Source of the DNA: Byssochlamys sp. IMV 00236
Lineage: Eukaryota; Ascomycota; Eurotiomycetes; Eurotiales; Thermoascaceae
Reading direction: 5' to 3'
NCBI GenBank assembly: GCA_001931875.2
Contig: MSJH02000205.1
Location: forward strand, 1-37,459
Length of the DNA: 37,459 nt
Shown here: piece after piece, positions 21,905 through 32,446 of the stretch
How positions within the stretch are numbered: the stretch's first letter is position 1
How the letters are laid out: each line of letters begins with the position of its first letter
Notes under the pieces: model-generated
Databases searched by the model: none
Seen by the model: the letters and a program-made list of their open reading frames with translations, nothing else
What the model was told of the DNA's origin: nothing
Made by a program: the position numbers and the translations under genes

Positions 21905-23545
21905 TTACCAAATCTTGTGTTCCAAACCCATTTCGTTATTGGGGGACAAGCCAATGCAGGCTCTAAAGAGATTTTCAATAGCTGAACGTTGACGGCTCAA
22001 AGCGTTGACAACGGGGGTACCAGGGGCAACCATGGGAGCCTTGAGCATGTAACTCAAGATGGATAAGACACTATGGAAAGAGCTGTACTTGGTCATTTCA
22101 CCCGTCTTGTATTCAATACGAGTCATCAACTCGGCCATGACAACAAGATCAATGATCAAGGGAGAAGCCAACAAAGAGTCTTCACAGATATTGTAAAGAG
22201 AGATAGATTGACGACCACCCATGAAGATATCACATTCGTACTCATCCAGGGCACGCTTAGAGTCACCTACGGAAGGAACATACTTGATGACAACAGTATG
22301 ATCAGGGTGCTCATCCTTTTCGTAAAGAATATGGTTGGCAGCGACCATATCATCAACAACGGTAGACTTGGAGATTTCCTTGGATCTGAATTGCTTGTGA
22401 GAAGACAAGTTCTTACCATCGTTGTTACCCAAATGGTTATAAGAAGTGATAGCCACAGGCTTAATACCAGCATTGACCAAAAAGTCAACCAAGGCAGACT
22501 TCATCTTGGTTTGACCAGATTTGAAATCATCACCGCCGATGAAAGCGCGGTGACGCTCTGCCAATTGAACAAGACCGGGAACAAAGGTGTTTTGAGGAGA
22601 ACCATTGATGAAAGGAACGCCTTCCTCAATACAGGCCAAGGCAAAGATGGAAGAAGGAGCAATCTCAGAATGAGATTCCTTGACTGACTTCAAAAAGTTA
22701 TCAGCTGTGTCATTGACACCTTCCAACAATTCAGCATATCTTTCCGTATTGGCTGTCCAGATAACAACGACCTTGTCCAAATGGTTGGCTGCCTTGAAAT
22801 CACGAATGTCTTTACGGATTTGATCAGCATGGGCACGCTTGTCTTCGCCAGGGATCAAGTTATCAGCACGGTCAGACTGATTGGCAGCAATAAAGTCAGG
22901 ATAGTAAATAGAAGGAAGTGGTACCATCTGACGCATCTCATCGGCCACTTGGCGCTGAAGATCATAGTCGAGCACTTGAGCGCGTTCCATGGCATCAGCC
23001 AAGTTCTTACCCGAGATATCCCAACCGCCAATGACAAAATCAGTAGGGTTGACCATAGGCAAGACCTTGTTTAGAGGGACATAGACATCATTTCCCTCAG
23101 CATCTATGCCCAAACGGACAGTGGAAGCTTGAGTGACAGAGCCAAAGTAATTGGGCTTTTGAATTCCTCTTTTGGTGCGCCAAGAGATATCCTTCTTGTG
23201 AGCCAAAATGGCAGCTGTCAAGGTAGATCCATTATTGCCACCCCAACCGACCATCATCAAACTGTTTGATATTAGCTTATATTCTTTTCTCATGTCACAA
23301 ATAACTTACCCAAGACGAGGTACTTTGCAGTCAGTCTTGAGATCGAATGAGGTTTCAGTAGGTTCAGCCAATAAGGAACCGTCGGACTGTTTGGTGATTA
23401 AAGTGTTTGAATAAGAGTACTTGCTCAAGATGTGCTCATCAGTGTACGTGACATTAGGTGAGTTTACTTTGATCAAGTGTGGAGTGATTGCAGTGTTATT
23501 AGTAGTAGTAGTAGTAGTTGTAGTAGTATCAGTAGAAGGAGCCAT
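21905..23545 (-). CDS. INO1: Myo-inositol-1-phosphate synthase, 2 exons, 530 aa
   Basis: Converts glucose-6-phosphate to inositol-3-phosphate using NAD, the committed step of inositol synthesis. Exons: 23545-23310 and 23261-21905. [14 protein letters not shown] (about residues 84-97) binds NAD. Conserved blocks [59 protein letters not shown] and DSKRALDEY follow in the expected order, including the catalytic Lys and Asp residues. The N-terminus has about nine Thr encoded by a trinucleotide tract. Length is near the yeast 533. TATAAAAG lies upstream (23671-23678 on the plus strand, read on the minus). Its stop is only 31 bases from the GET4 stop, so the transcripts must overlap tail-to-tail. 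No clear UAS-INO was recognised. Confidence 0.97.
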
Positions 23546-23970
23546 GGTAATTAATGTTCTATTTTGGGTCGGTCACTGCAGCGTTGATAGCCTCTGTGGG
23601 GGTTATGAGTCGAAGCGAGAAGATTTGCAAACTAGTGAAAAATCATTAAGACCTTGTTTTCTATTTCATGCTTTTATAAACTTTACCGTTTTGAAAAAGT
23701 TGAATAGAGTTTTCCAAGAAAAAAAAAGACGCTTTAGAAGAAGCAAGGGTTTTTAAAAGGAAAAAAGATAAAGAGAATAAAATATACAGCCCCCATCATT
23801 TTATAGTTTTTTTTTTAGGTCGCTATTTCTATCCGGTTACTTGTTACACATGTCCTTAATTGATTACACGTATCTTTTTCCCACTTTCTGTCACACTCAA
23901 GAACACAATAATCAGTAGTCATGCCAAGCTGTCGTTTTCTACATTCCCCCCAAAAAAAAACTTTATATTT
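23546..23970. other. INO1 promoter and transporter 3' flank (425 bases)
   Basis: No gene seen. The right part is AT-rich with a T-run near 23810-23817 and an A-run near 23949-23958. The reverse strand carries TATAAAAG (23671-23678) about 126 bases before the INO1 start. Confidence 0.5.
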
Positions 23971-25533
23971 TTAAAACACGTTTTTAAGGGAAAAATAAAT
24001 GATAGGAATACTCATGATCACAGCTAAAATAGAAGTGATATATAGCATCCGTGATTCATCAAATCTAAATAATGTCAAGTATGCTAAACCAGGCAAGAGA
24101 AAACCTAAGACACACACGCGTCGTAAGTATAGTGATGGAGGACTTTTAACTGGGTCATACCTAAAATGATGGTCGAAAATCCTCCGAGAACATCATATAC
24201 TTTTCCAAGTGAGTCAAGTGTACATCCAGCATATAAAATGATGGCAAGCACACCAAATGTGATTAGGTAATGTTGTTTATTTGTTGCACCATGGGTTGAT
24301 ATACCAAACATCATCATTGTAGCATCTCGACAGGGGTGAATACACAGACTACGGGGGTAACATATGATTATGATTGCTATTATAAATACATTTATATCTT
24401 ACGGTAGAGTAAGCACCATAAATAAGCTTAAAGTGATGTTGATCCATTGGATAATAAAGTCATCTCTTGGGAAATTGAGTAAAACGTTGTCTTGTACTAA
24501 CTTACCAAAGCATAAATAAGCCAAAACTCCAAATGATACATTGATAATGTACGCGATTAGAATCGCTAAATAGCATGTCTTTGACCATAATGCGCGTTTA
24601 GAGGTAACGTAGATACCAAACAGATTAGGAGCACAGCCAAAACATAAACTCATGATGGCCAATCCTCTGAAGGGATCTGTCGGCATTGTAAAACGAAGAT
24701 CAACATTATCAGAATCATAATAGGCTGGCACACGAATCAACACACCAAGTGTCATGGCCAAAAGGATGAATAAAGATATAGCAGACCATTTGGCTAAACA
24801 GGCAGTTGAGCGCGTTAAACTTAATGGCAGCGTCTATTGATTTTTAATATAACATCATGTAGATAAGAACACTTACGCAACATAAACCGAACACCAGGAC
24901 CACGTTCCGTTTATTGATATAGCAAGCAATTCCCGGAAACATAGATTTCAGCAGCTGAGGCATCACCTCCCCCAAGACTATATATATACACAATACATTC
25001 AGCATTACTGTTTACTTTATGCATAAACACGTACTAATATAGTAAGACGCTGCTGTTCCTGCTGTATGAAGAAATATAATACAATTGACAGCGATTGCGC
25101 CTGCTTTCCCAGTCAATGCTCGACAGAGTTCCATAAGGCTGAATGCGTGTGTTCTTTGCCCGCACAGGATAGTGATATGCATGATCATGCAGGTCATGTA
25201 GGCAACCCCAACCGAAAGTGCCAAACCAAGCCATATGCCACAAAGGTGAAGGGCAAGCGGCAATCCTAGGATACCAGTGCCCATCATGGCATTAATTAGG
25301 TTTAGAGAGGCGCCCCAGAAAGAACAAGGTTGATGGTCGTCTTGGGTGTCAATCGAACTGTATTGAACCTTGTCATTGGAAACAAACGTACTTGTTTCGC
25401 TTGAAGGGTATATGTCGTAATAGCAGTAGCCCTCTTCATCACCACTTACGGTCATTGCATCTCGGTACAATATGGATATACTACTAGAGCTAGATGATCT
25501 ATCTGTGTCAAGGTATCGAATACTTTTGTTCAT
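23971..25533 (-). CDS. Amino-acid transporter, AAAP / SLC38 family, 5 exons, 450 aa
   Basis: Multi-pass symporter or vacuolar exporter of amino acids (fungal Avt-type, animal SNAT-type). Exons: 25533-25035, 24977-24877, 24833-24403, 24348-24161, 24104-23971. After a Ser-rich cytosolic tail, the first helix reads SFWGASLNLINAMMGTGILG, whose Asn-x-x-x-Gly-x-Gly-Ile-Leu-Gly core is the family signature. About ten or eleven helices follow (for example LGLALSVGVAYMTCMIMHI, AVNCIIFLHTAGTAASYYI, AIMSLCFGCAPNLFGIYV, LAILIAYIINVSFGVLAYL). The tail is short and ends FSLKNVF. The start is the ATG at 25533; the frame upstream has no ATG. Substrate cannot be inferred. It is divergent from the splicing-factor gene. 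Confidence 0.85.
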
Positions 25534-25977
25534 GTGTGTGTTTGTAAAAGAAAAGAAAGGGGGAATAATAACCAAGATGGTAAGTACTAAATAGTATCAA
25601 GATACACAAACAAATATAAACAATAAAGCACGCATTATGATTGTCTGTTTAATCCTTTTTTAGTGTGTGAAGAGAGAGAGAGAGAGAGAGTCAAATATTA
25701 TATGAGTCGCCTGAGTTTATTCTTTATAAATAATGTAAAAGAGAGTAGTAGTCAGTCATTATTTGAAAGGTACGATGAAAGCGTAAATCTCTGCTTGACT
25801 TGTTGCACTGAGCTAAAATAGCTACATTGCAACATTGAAGTAGTACTGGTGCCAAATAAGAGTAGTCCTCTAAAAGGATACAAGAAACGCTTGATTATCC
25901 AACAAGTGGATCCTTTAATCCTGCCCCGCCGTAGAAAAAAGTCACTCTTTCTCATTTTCCCCTCTTTTCTTCCCCAC
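25534..25977. other. Divergent promoter, transporter / U2SURP (444 bases)
   Basis: No gene seen. It contains an (AG)10 microsatellite at 25671-25690. The last 130 bases read open in several frames but have no ATG in frame and look like a 5' leader of the splicing-factor gene. Confidence 0.5.
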
Positions 25978-28677
25978 ATGAGTGAAAAAAGAAAGAGAGA
26001 ACGATCTGAATCAGTCGAAGAAGAGGAACTAGAAGCACCACCACTTAAAGTAAAGCTTGATAAAAAAAAAAGCAAGAATGTGAAATGTTATACTGATGAG
26101 ATTGGAATTAGACTATTCCAGCTTCCAAATTACAAGCCTATTCTGTAGGCAGACAAAAGAAATCAGCATTTGAGAAACGCAAAGAAGAGATTGATCTAAA
26201 GAAACAGGCATGCCTACAAGCACTTATTTTCTTTATTGTTTTCTAATCAGGTCATAATACAGCAAGAATCTTTGGAGGCTGCCAAAGTTTATGCAGAATT
26301 TGTAGCATCTTTCCAAGAACCAGTGTCATACAAATTAGGAACAACTTCATTTGTCAAAGCAGGCACTTTGAATCCTGCAACAAGTTAAATAAGATATGAT
26401 GTCAGAAATAATAGAAGACTTATTATATTGTAGATACCATCAATGATGCTTCTTCTTCTTCTTCTCCTCCTCCTAAACCAATGTTCAAAGCAATGCCATT
26501 TGTCAAGGCTAGTGAAAGCACATCGAAATTATATTCACTTGATCAATATCAATCAAAAGAAGCAGATGATGAAGAAGACGATGACGAAGATGAATTGGCC
26601 AAATTAAAGAAATCCAAGTCTCAAAAGCGTAACTTGGATACGTTTTTAGAGGAGATCAAAAAGTAAATGATATAGTATTGATAAGCAATGTCCCTCTCTA
26701 ATACCCTTGACTAGAGAGCAGCAAGTTCGTAACAGCGCGAAATCATCAGAGACTATAACAACAACTGGTATACTATTTATTGCACGCACATGTTTTATAT
26801 ACAGCTTGTTTTTCTAAATTATTGAGATCAGACGATTCTATCTTTGGCGACGGTGATCCCTTATCGACCAATTTATTTGTGAGTAACATTCATCCAAGTG
26901 TGACCGAGTTGGGTCTCTGTCAAGAATTTGGAAAATACGGTCCGATTGCATCTGTCAAGATCATGTGGCCACGTACTCAAGATGAAAAAGATAAAGGAAG
27001 GAACAACGGGTTTGTTTGCTTTATGAAGCGAAGTGATGCAGCAGAAGCAATCAAGAACCTGAATGGAATTGAGCTCGAAGGATTCAAATTGCGTGTCGGA
27101 TGGGGCAAAGCAGTTGCTTTACCAGCAGAACCTGTATTTGGTATGTTTATCAATGAATCGCATATGTACATGCTAATGTTTGTTACGCAGTGTTGGAAAA
27201 GGCAACAACGACCACCAAGACAGGACTTCCTTTTAATGCACAGATAGATCCTGGTCAACCGGGCGTGGTAAATATAAATATCTTTGTCTTTACATGTACT
27301 AACTTTTTTACGGTTAGAACTCACGGCCGAGAGCAGTTGTTCGTGTTACAAAACCGACGAATATAAACACACTTCGACTTATACACAGAATGATTGAACG
27401 TGTGCTCGTATATGGGCCAATGTTTGAGGTATGATAACTTTAGTAAAAGCGGGCATGTCTAATGAGCCAAAAACAGGAAATCATCATGCAAAAAGAGCAA
27501 AATAACCCACAATTTAAATTCTTGTTTGATAATATAGTAAGTGAAAACACATTCTTAAAGGGATCTTGTTGGCTAGAACATGGTATATAGTCACCAGAAC
27601 ACATCTATTACAGATGGAAGTTATATTCAATGTTACAAGGAGACACAAAGTCTCGATGGAACGATGAACCATTCCAAATGTTTGAAGGAGGTGCTTGGTG
27701 GATACCACCTGAGCTACCATTTGTAGATGAGGTTTGAAGAAAAGTAGAAATTGATATTTTAGATACTAAACAAAAGCAGTACACAGAAGACCCAGGTTTT
27801 GATACAGAGGATGAACAAGCAGAAAATGAAAAAGTAGCCAAGGGTACGTTGGGAAGGATAGCTAAACAGAGATTAGCTGTTATTTTGAGAGAAGTTACAT
27901 TTCAAAGAGGAACCATTGCTCGAGCGATGGCATTTGCTATTGATCATTCTGATGCGGCTACCGAGGTATTTGATATATCTGCTCTAATGAACATGTAACC
28001 AACTTTAATAGATTGTGAACATTCTTTGCAAATCAATACTTGTACCCGATGTACCATTATCGGTAAAACTAGCAAGACTGTATCTGATATCTGATATTCT
28101 ACATAACAGCAGTGTACATGTATCAAATGCATGGAAGTATCGCATAGAGTAAGGCTCAGTATTAAAAAAGGTCGTATTGGTTATTCACATAGAGGTCTAG
28201 GTTTGAATCCCAATTACCGTCACTGTTTGAGCATTTCAATTCAATTTATCGATCCATCAATGCACGATTAAAAGCAGAGCAAATGAGGGTAATTGAATTA
28301 TTATTATAGTGATTAAAGTCACTCACTTCGTTTTGTAGAAATACATTTTTGCAGTGATAAATGTTTGGGAGAATTGGATGATCTTTCCAAAGTATTACAC
28401 AGATCAATTAACAAGGATATTCCTAAGAAAAGATGATGGTACTTTAGAAACAGTTAATACACAAGAAGTAATGACGAATGAAGATATTGATGGTGAGCCA
28501 ATTGAGGATATTGATGGTGAACCAATTGAGGAGGACATTGATGGTGAGCCAATTGAGGAGGACATTGATGGTGAACCTATTGAAGATATTGATGGTGAAC
28601 CCATTGAAACAAAAGAACAAGAAAAAGACAAGAGAAGACTATTGTCAGAGATTGACGACATGTTTTGCATAAAATAA
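25978..28677 (+). CDS. U2SURP / SR140, U2 snRNP-associated splicing factor, 14 exons, 697 aa
   Basis: Exons: 25978-26086, 26122-26207, 26251-26383, 26434-26662, 26715-26767, 26805-27140, 27191-27267, 27318-27428, 27477-27536, 27591-27731, 27777-27965, 28012-28148, 28195-28288, 28339-28677. Domains in order: KLQAYSVG near the N-terminus; an RRM (about 220-300: TNLFVSNIHPSVTE, NNGFVCFMKR); a SURP module (about 350-405: LRLIHRMIERVLVYGPMFE, FKFLFDN, YYRWKLYSMLQGD); a CID domain (about 450-600: GTIARAMAFAIDHSDAATE, LARLYLISDILHNSS); and five DIDGEPIE repeats (about 632-676). This order is specific to human U2SURP, where the tail repeats read D-G-x-P-I. The protein ends 22 residues after the repeats, so the cwf21 and RS regions of the human protein are missing. 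The exon 1 junction (35-base intron) and the GC-start intron 26208-26250 are the weakest splices. Confidence 0.88.
26208..26250 (+). other. Possible GC-AG intron 2 of the U2SURP gene
   Basis: The exon ends AAGAAACAG and the proposed intron starts GCATGC, ending TTCTAATCAG. It joins IDLKKQ to VIIQQESLEAAKVY in phase; read-through meets a TAA at the CTAATC near the end. No usable GT donor is present in the right frame. The hexamer GCATGC is a weaker match than the GCAAGT of the MutL introns. Confidence 0.55.
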
Positions 28678-28818
28678 TAAAGCAACAAAAAGGGAATAGC
28701 AATGGACGATCCCATTTTCTGTTACACATTTGGAACAAAAAAAAATTTTATAAATTCAGTCGTGCAACCTGTCATGGAACTTGTTTTTTCTTTTATTTCT
28801 GTTGTAAAATAACTCATT

Positions 28819-30473
28819 ATGGGATTGCTCTCTCATGGACAACTCAGGTTTGATCCCTTAAAGCCAGTTATTCTGAGAGGCTTACCAACAGAAGATGGGT
28901 CCACTCTATTTGCTGGTAACGTTGTGTTGACCCTGACCAAGACAACCAAGATATCCAATGTTTCTGTCACTTTAAGGTCACATGTTATAACATATTGGCC
29001 AGAAGGTAAATGCCAGATATATATGTATATATATAAAGCCAACATAAAATTCATAGGGATCGGTTCAAGAGGCACTCGTTTAACCCATGAAAAGATGCTT
29101 GGAGAACAGATAGTACAGATAGTTGCACCCAACCAAGAAAAGAACAACCTAGTTTTACAAGCGGGTACACATCGATTTTCATTTGCTTTTGTGATTCCCA
29201 ATGTAAAAAGGAGAAATAGAAATATAAAATATAGAAGAGAGAGCAAACAATCAGAAAGGATATTAACCAGACCATAATGTAGTCTACGATAGCGACAATT
29301 GAGGATACATTTGGACGAGTGAAGCACGTGATCGAAGCTCAAGTACAGCGACCTGGTATTGCAATGCTTTCAAACTGGACAGTATCGAAGCCTGTGCTTA
29401 TATTACGAACCTACATGTCTAATTCACTATTGACGAATAACTCGCTTGCTACCCTTTCTAGAACATTTGAGAAGCATATGGTTTATGGTGATATAGAAGT
29501 GGTGATTGAGGCAGCTGCCTTTTCATCAGGAGATCTATTCTACATTCGCATGGTGATTGAGCCACAACTGAAGCATACTCGTATTGAGCATATGGAAGTG
29601 AGTTGCATTGAGTCTAGAAAGTATTGTGTGCCAGAGATGAAAGCATGGAGAACAGACCATACGGTCTTTCCGATGCCATTTGCGGGATCAGTTCGACTAG
29701 CCGAGTTTGGAGAAGTAAATGATACGACAGATGAATTAAGGCCGATATTTGATAAACATGGACAAGGGATTGATCTTGTTCATGACTTTGCTCATCGTCT
29801 AGCCTTCTTTTCACCTACCTGTCAACAGCATATACGCCATACGACCTATATACGAGAAATACTGATTAAGCATCATATAGAAATTAACTTGACATTATCC
29901 TATGTGGATGATGAAGGACATCGACAATTCCTGAGTAGAAATAATAGTAATACAAGTATAGAATCCATTGAACTCAGCGGTACATTAACACCACCACCTC
30001 AAGCACATATATCAAACAACATACGTACATTACCTTCTCATCATCATCAAAGACATTTTTCATCCCCTTTACCCACACCAACAACGAGTGATGATCGTCA
30101 TCAATGGCATCTACTTCGATTGAACAAGACCAAAATTGAAAAAGAAAAGGATAGAAAGAAAGAGACGATTACACTTGATTCACCCATAACCGTGTTTGAT
30201 TGTAGACTAAAAGAAGATTATGGAAGATTACCGAGTTACAACGAAATAGGAATTAAACCTACTGAAATAGATAAAAAGATACCAAAGAACAAGAATGATG
30301 ATGTCAAAATGGATCAACCTCAACCTCATCCTTACCTTTGTTCATGCTATTATACGTTTTGTAAGGATATGGAATTAGCATCTCAATCACTATATTTGTC
30401 AACCAAAACAGCCACGCCCTTAATGGATCAACAACCTCCACCCGCTTATTCAATCCCGAGTGATACAAAATAA
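28819..30473 (+). CDS. Arrestin-related trafficking adaptor (ART), 3 exons, 507 aa
   Basis: Alpha-arrestins recruit Nedd4/Rsp5 ubiquitin ligase to plasma-membrane transporters and so trigger their endocytosis. Exons: 28819-29005, 29057-29202, 29283-30473. The arrestin-N half shows LRFDPLKPVILRG, GNVVLTLTKTTKISNVSVTL and LQAGTHRFSFAFVIPN. The arrestin-C half has EKHMVYGDIEVVIEAAAFSSGD and YIRMVIEPQLKHTRIEHMEV. PPAY at about residues 497-500 is a canonical PY motif, and LPSY earlier is a variant, so Rsp5 binding is likely. The middle (about 330-450) is disordered and rich in His, Ser and Lys. Intron 2 (29203-29282, 80 bases) is longer than usual here. The cargo cannot be deduced. Confidence 0.85.
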
Positions 30474-30953
30474 AATAAAAATTATATAAAATATAATAAA
30501 TTAAAAAACGTGAATACAAAAAAATCAGTGCACATACCCTTAATGTCAGGCCACAGCTTATATAAACACGTGTGTATAGTAAAGACAAGAGAAGAAGGAA
30601 AGGGGGACCATGATCAAATGGGTACAAGTGGATGTATATTATATATTACCTTACCTCGTTTCATTCATTGTCACAATTTCATGTTTTGCCTAGAACCTGT
30701 CCGACCCTTATCTCCCTTCTCCCTTCTTTTGCTGTCTTTTGTTTTTTCTCTTTCTCTCTCTCTCTTTCTCCCCTTAAGATTGATGTAATACTGACCACGC
30801 GTATAAACTAACGGGGCACCCATATATTACAATTATTATTATCATTTCGGGAAATATAATAATATATTGTAACCTGTCAATTCATATAAAAGAAAACAAC
30901 CGTAGATCAATCCCTTATTTTCTTTTTCTTTCTCTTTTTATCGTTTTTTTATT
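30474..30953. other. Arrestin 3' flank and homeodomain gene promoter (480 bases)
   Basis: No gene seen. A CT-rich run lies at about 30745-30770. TATAAAAG at 30885-30892 lies 62 bases upstream of the homeodomain ATG and is followed by a T-rich leader, a good TATA box candidate. Confidence 0.55.
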
Positions 30954-32244
30954 ATGGACTATTCTACTCATGACACTAAAGAATTAAATAAAAGCAACCA
31001 GCCATTACGTAAAAGAACAAGAGCAACACCAGAACAATTGTCAGTGTTGGAAAAGACATTTACAATCAATCAAAGCCCAAACAATAGAATGCGTGAACAA
31101 TTATCAAGAGAATTGGGTATGTCTGAACGGTCTATCCAGGTCTGGTTTCAGAATCGTCGTGCAAAAGTGAAAAATATGGCAAAAAGATCGTCCATGCTAC
31201 ACAATGAAACACTAAGGATGCAGTATGATGCTGCTAATGCTGCTGCTGCTGCTTGCCAAGCTGCACTCTTTCAACAAAATCCATTGGCCGCCCAGGATCC
31301 TGTGAAATCAAACCCTGAATTGTATTACTATTATTATTACTATTACTTTAACCAACAGAAGCAAAAACAGATCAATGCTCATCTCAGATCTATCCTCATT
31401 CCCCCTCCGCCTCCCCCTCCTCCAGTACAGTCCTCATCTTCACCACAACCACTCTTTACGGATTTTGATAGAAAGAATCGTATGCGTGCCCATACTGTTG
31501 GACCTTACCCTGTATATCACCGACCTCAATTTCAAAGAGGTACATCTGTAGATATTAATCATAATGACCTTATCCTGGATGACAATACCAATTTCATAAA
31601 TAACAACAACAACAATAACAACTCATTCGTCTCTTTTCAGCAACAAATGAATAGTCCTTGGACTGATATCTCTTTTTGTAAGCTCATCCTATAACAAGTA
31701 TTCGTCTCACATCTCTAACACACATATGATACACTCACACACAGATGATGATGTTTCTTCTTCCTCTACTGCTACCACAACATCAGCGGCTACTGCCAAT
31801 CCTTCAAATTCACTTACAGCCCCTATCGCCATACATACATCACATTCTTTTTCCGCCGAGTCACTTCAAATCGGTACTTGGAAAAGAGTGAAATTCGAAA
31901 CAAGTGACCTCACTTGTTCATTTGATAAACAACGTAATATGTTCATCTGGTGTATTCAAGATGGTGCTTGTAGCTTCAAGATGGAATTTCATCAAGACGC
32001 TGTTCAGGGTATTACCTTGATGCCTATCAACACGTGGTCTCGTCTGGAATTTCAAGTGATTCCTCAGCAAATCTCGTTTTATATGAATAATGGTCAACAA
32101 TGGGTTCAATGTAGAGATTATACCGAGGATAGACAGGCCTCGGTGATCAGCCTTCATCACCTCGAGGGTCCTACTCTCCTGTTAAAATCGGAGTTGCAGC
32201 AATTGGTGCAGGAAAACACAAGAATTGCTTCTGTTTATAAATAA
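30954..32244 (+). CDS. Homeodomain transcription factor, 2 exons, 407 aa
   Basis: DNA-binding regulator. Exons: 30954-31677 and 31745-32244. The homeodomain covers about residues 17-77: RKRTRATPEQLSVLEKTF in helix 1, then SRELGMSERSIQVWFQNRRA in helices 2-3, where WFQNRRAK is the recognition helix. Low-complexity segments follow: Ala-rich, a run of eight Tyr, eight Pro, and eight Asn. The C-terminal domain (about 280-400; SLQIGTWKRVKFETSDLTC, FIWCIQDGACSFKMEFHQDAV) resembles the conserved region found after the homeodomain in some ascomycete and basidiomycete homeodomain proteins. The intron joins SF to YDDDVSSS. Targets are unknown. Promoter described separately. Confidence 0.85.
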
Positions 32245-32446
32245 GTACCACTCCCCTTTTTTTCTATGTATGTATGACAAATGTATATTAAGCCTCTTTA
32301 TGATTTGCGCGGTATTTAAATATGGTATTATAAAGTGTGTCTGAAAAACTTTTTTGCTTTTTTTTTTTTTTCTTAACAACTGTTGGTTATTCTCCCTTAA
32401 CTCTTGAATAAAGCAACACAAAACCCCCTTTTCGTATTAAGCAAAC

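Noticed and set aside
22073..22687. 204-codon plus-strand frame opposite INO1
   Set aside because: Antisense shadow without domain signature or promoter context.
23546..23970. Inositol-responsive UAS upstream of INO1
   Set aside because: CACATG occurs once (in TTACACATGTCC) but the full yeast decamer CATGTGAAAT is not present on either strand as far as I could see.
28195..28220. tRNA-like B-box (GGTTTGAATCCC)
   Set aside because: It is inside a conserved U2SURP exon (ESRFESQLPS), has no A-box, and no cloverleaf can be drawn.
28478..28672. Repetitive frame in the +1 register of the DGEPI repeats
   Set aside because: Out-of-frame reading of the same repeats; the DIDGEPIE frame matches U2SURP.
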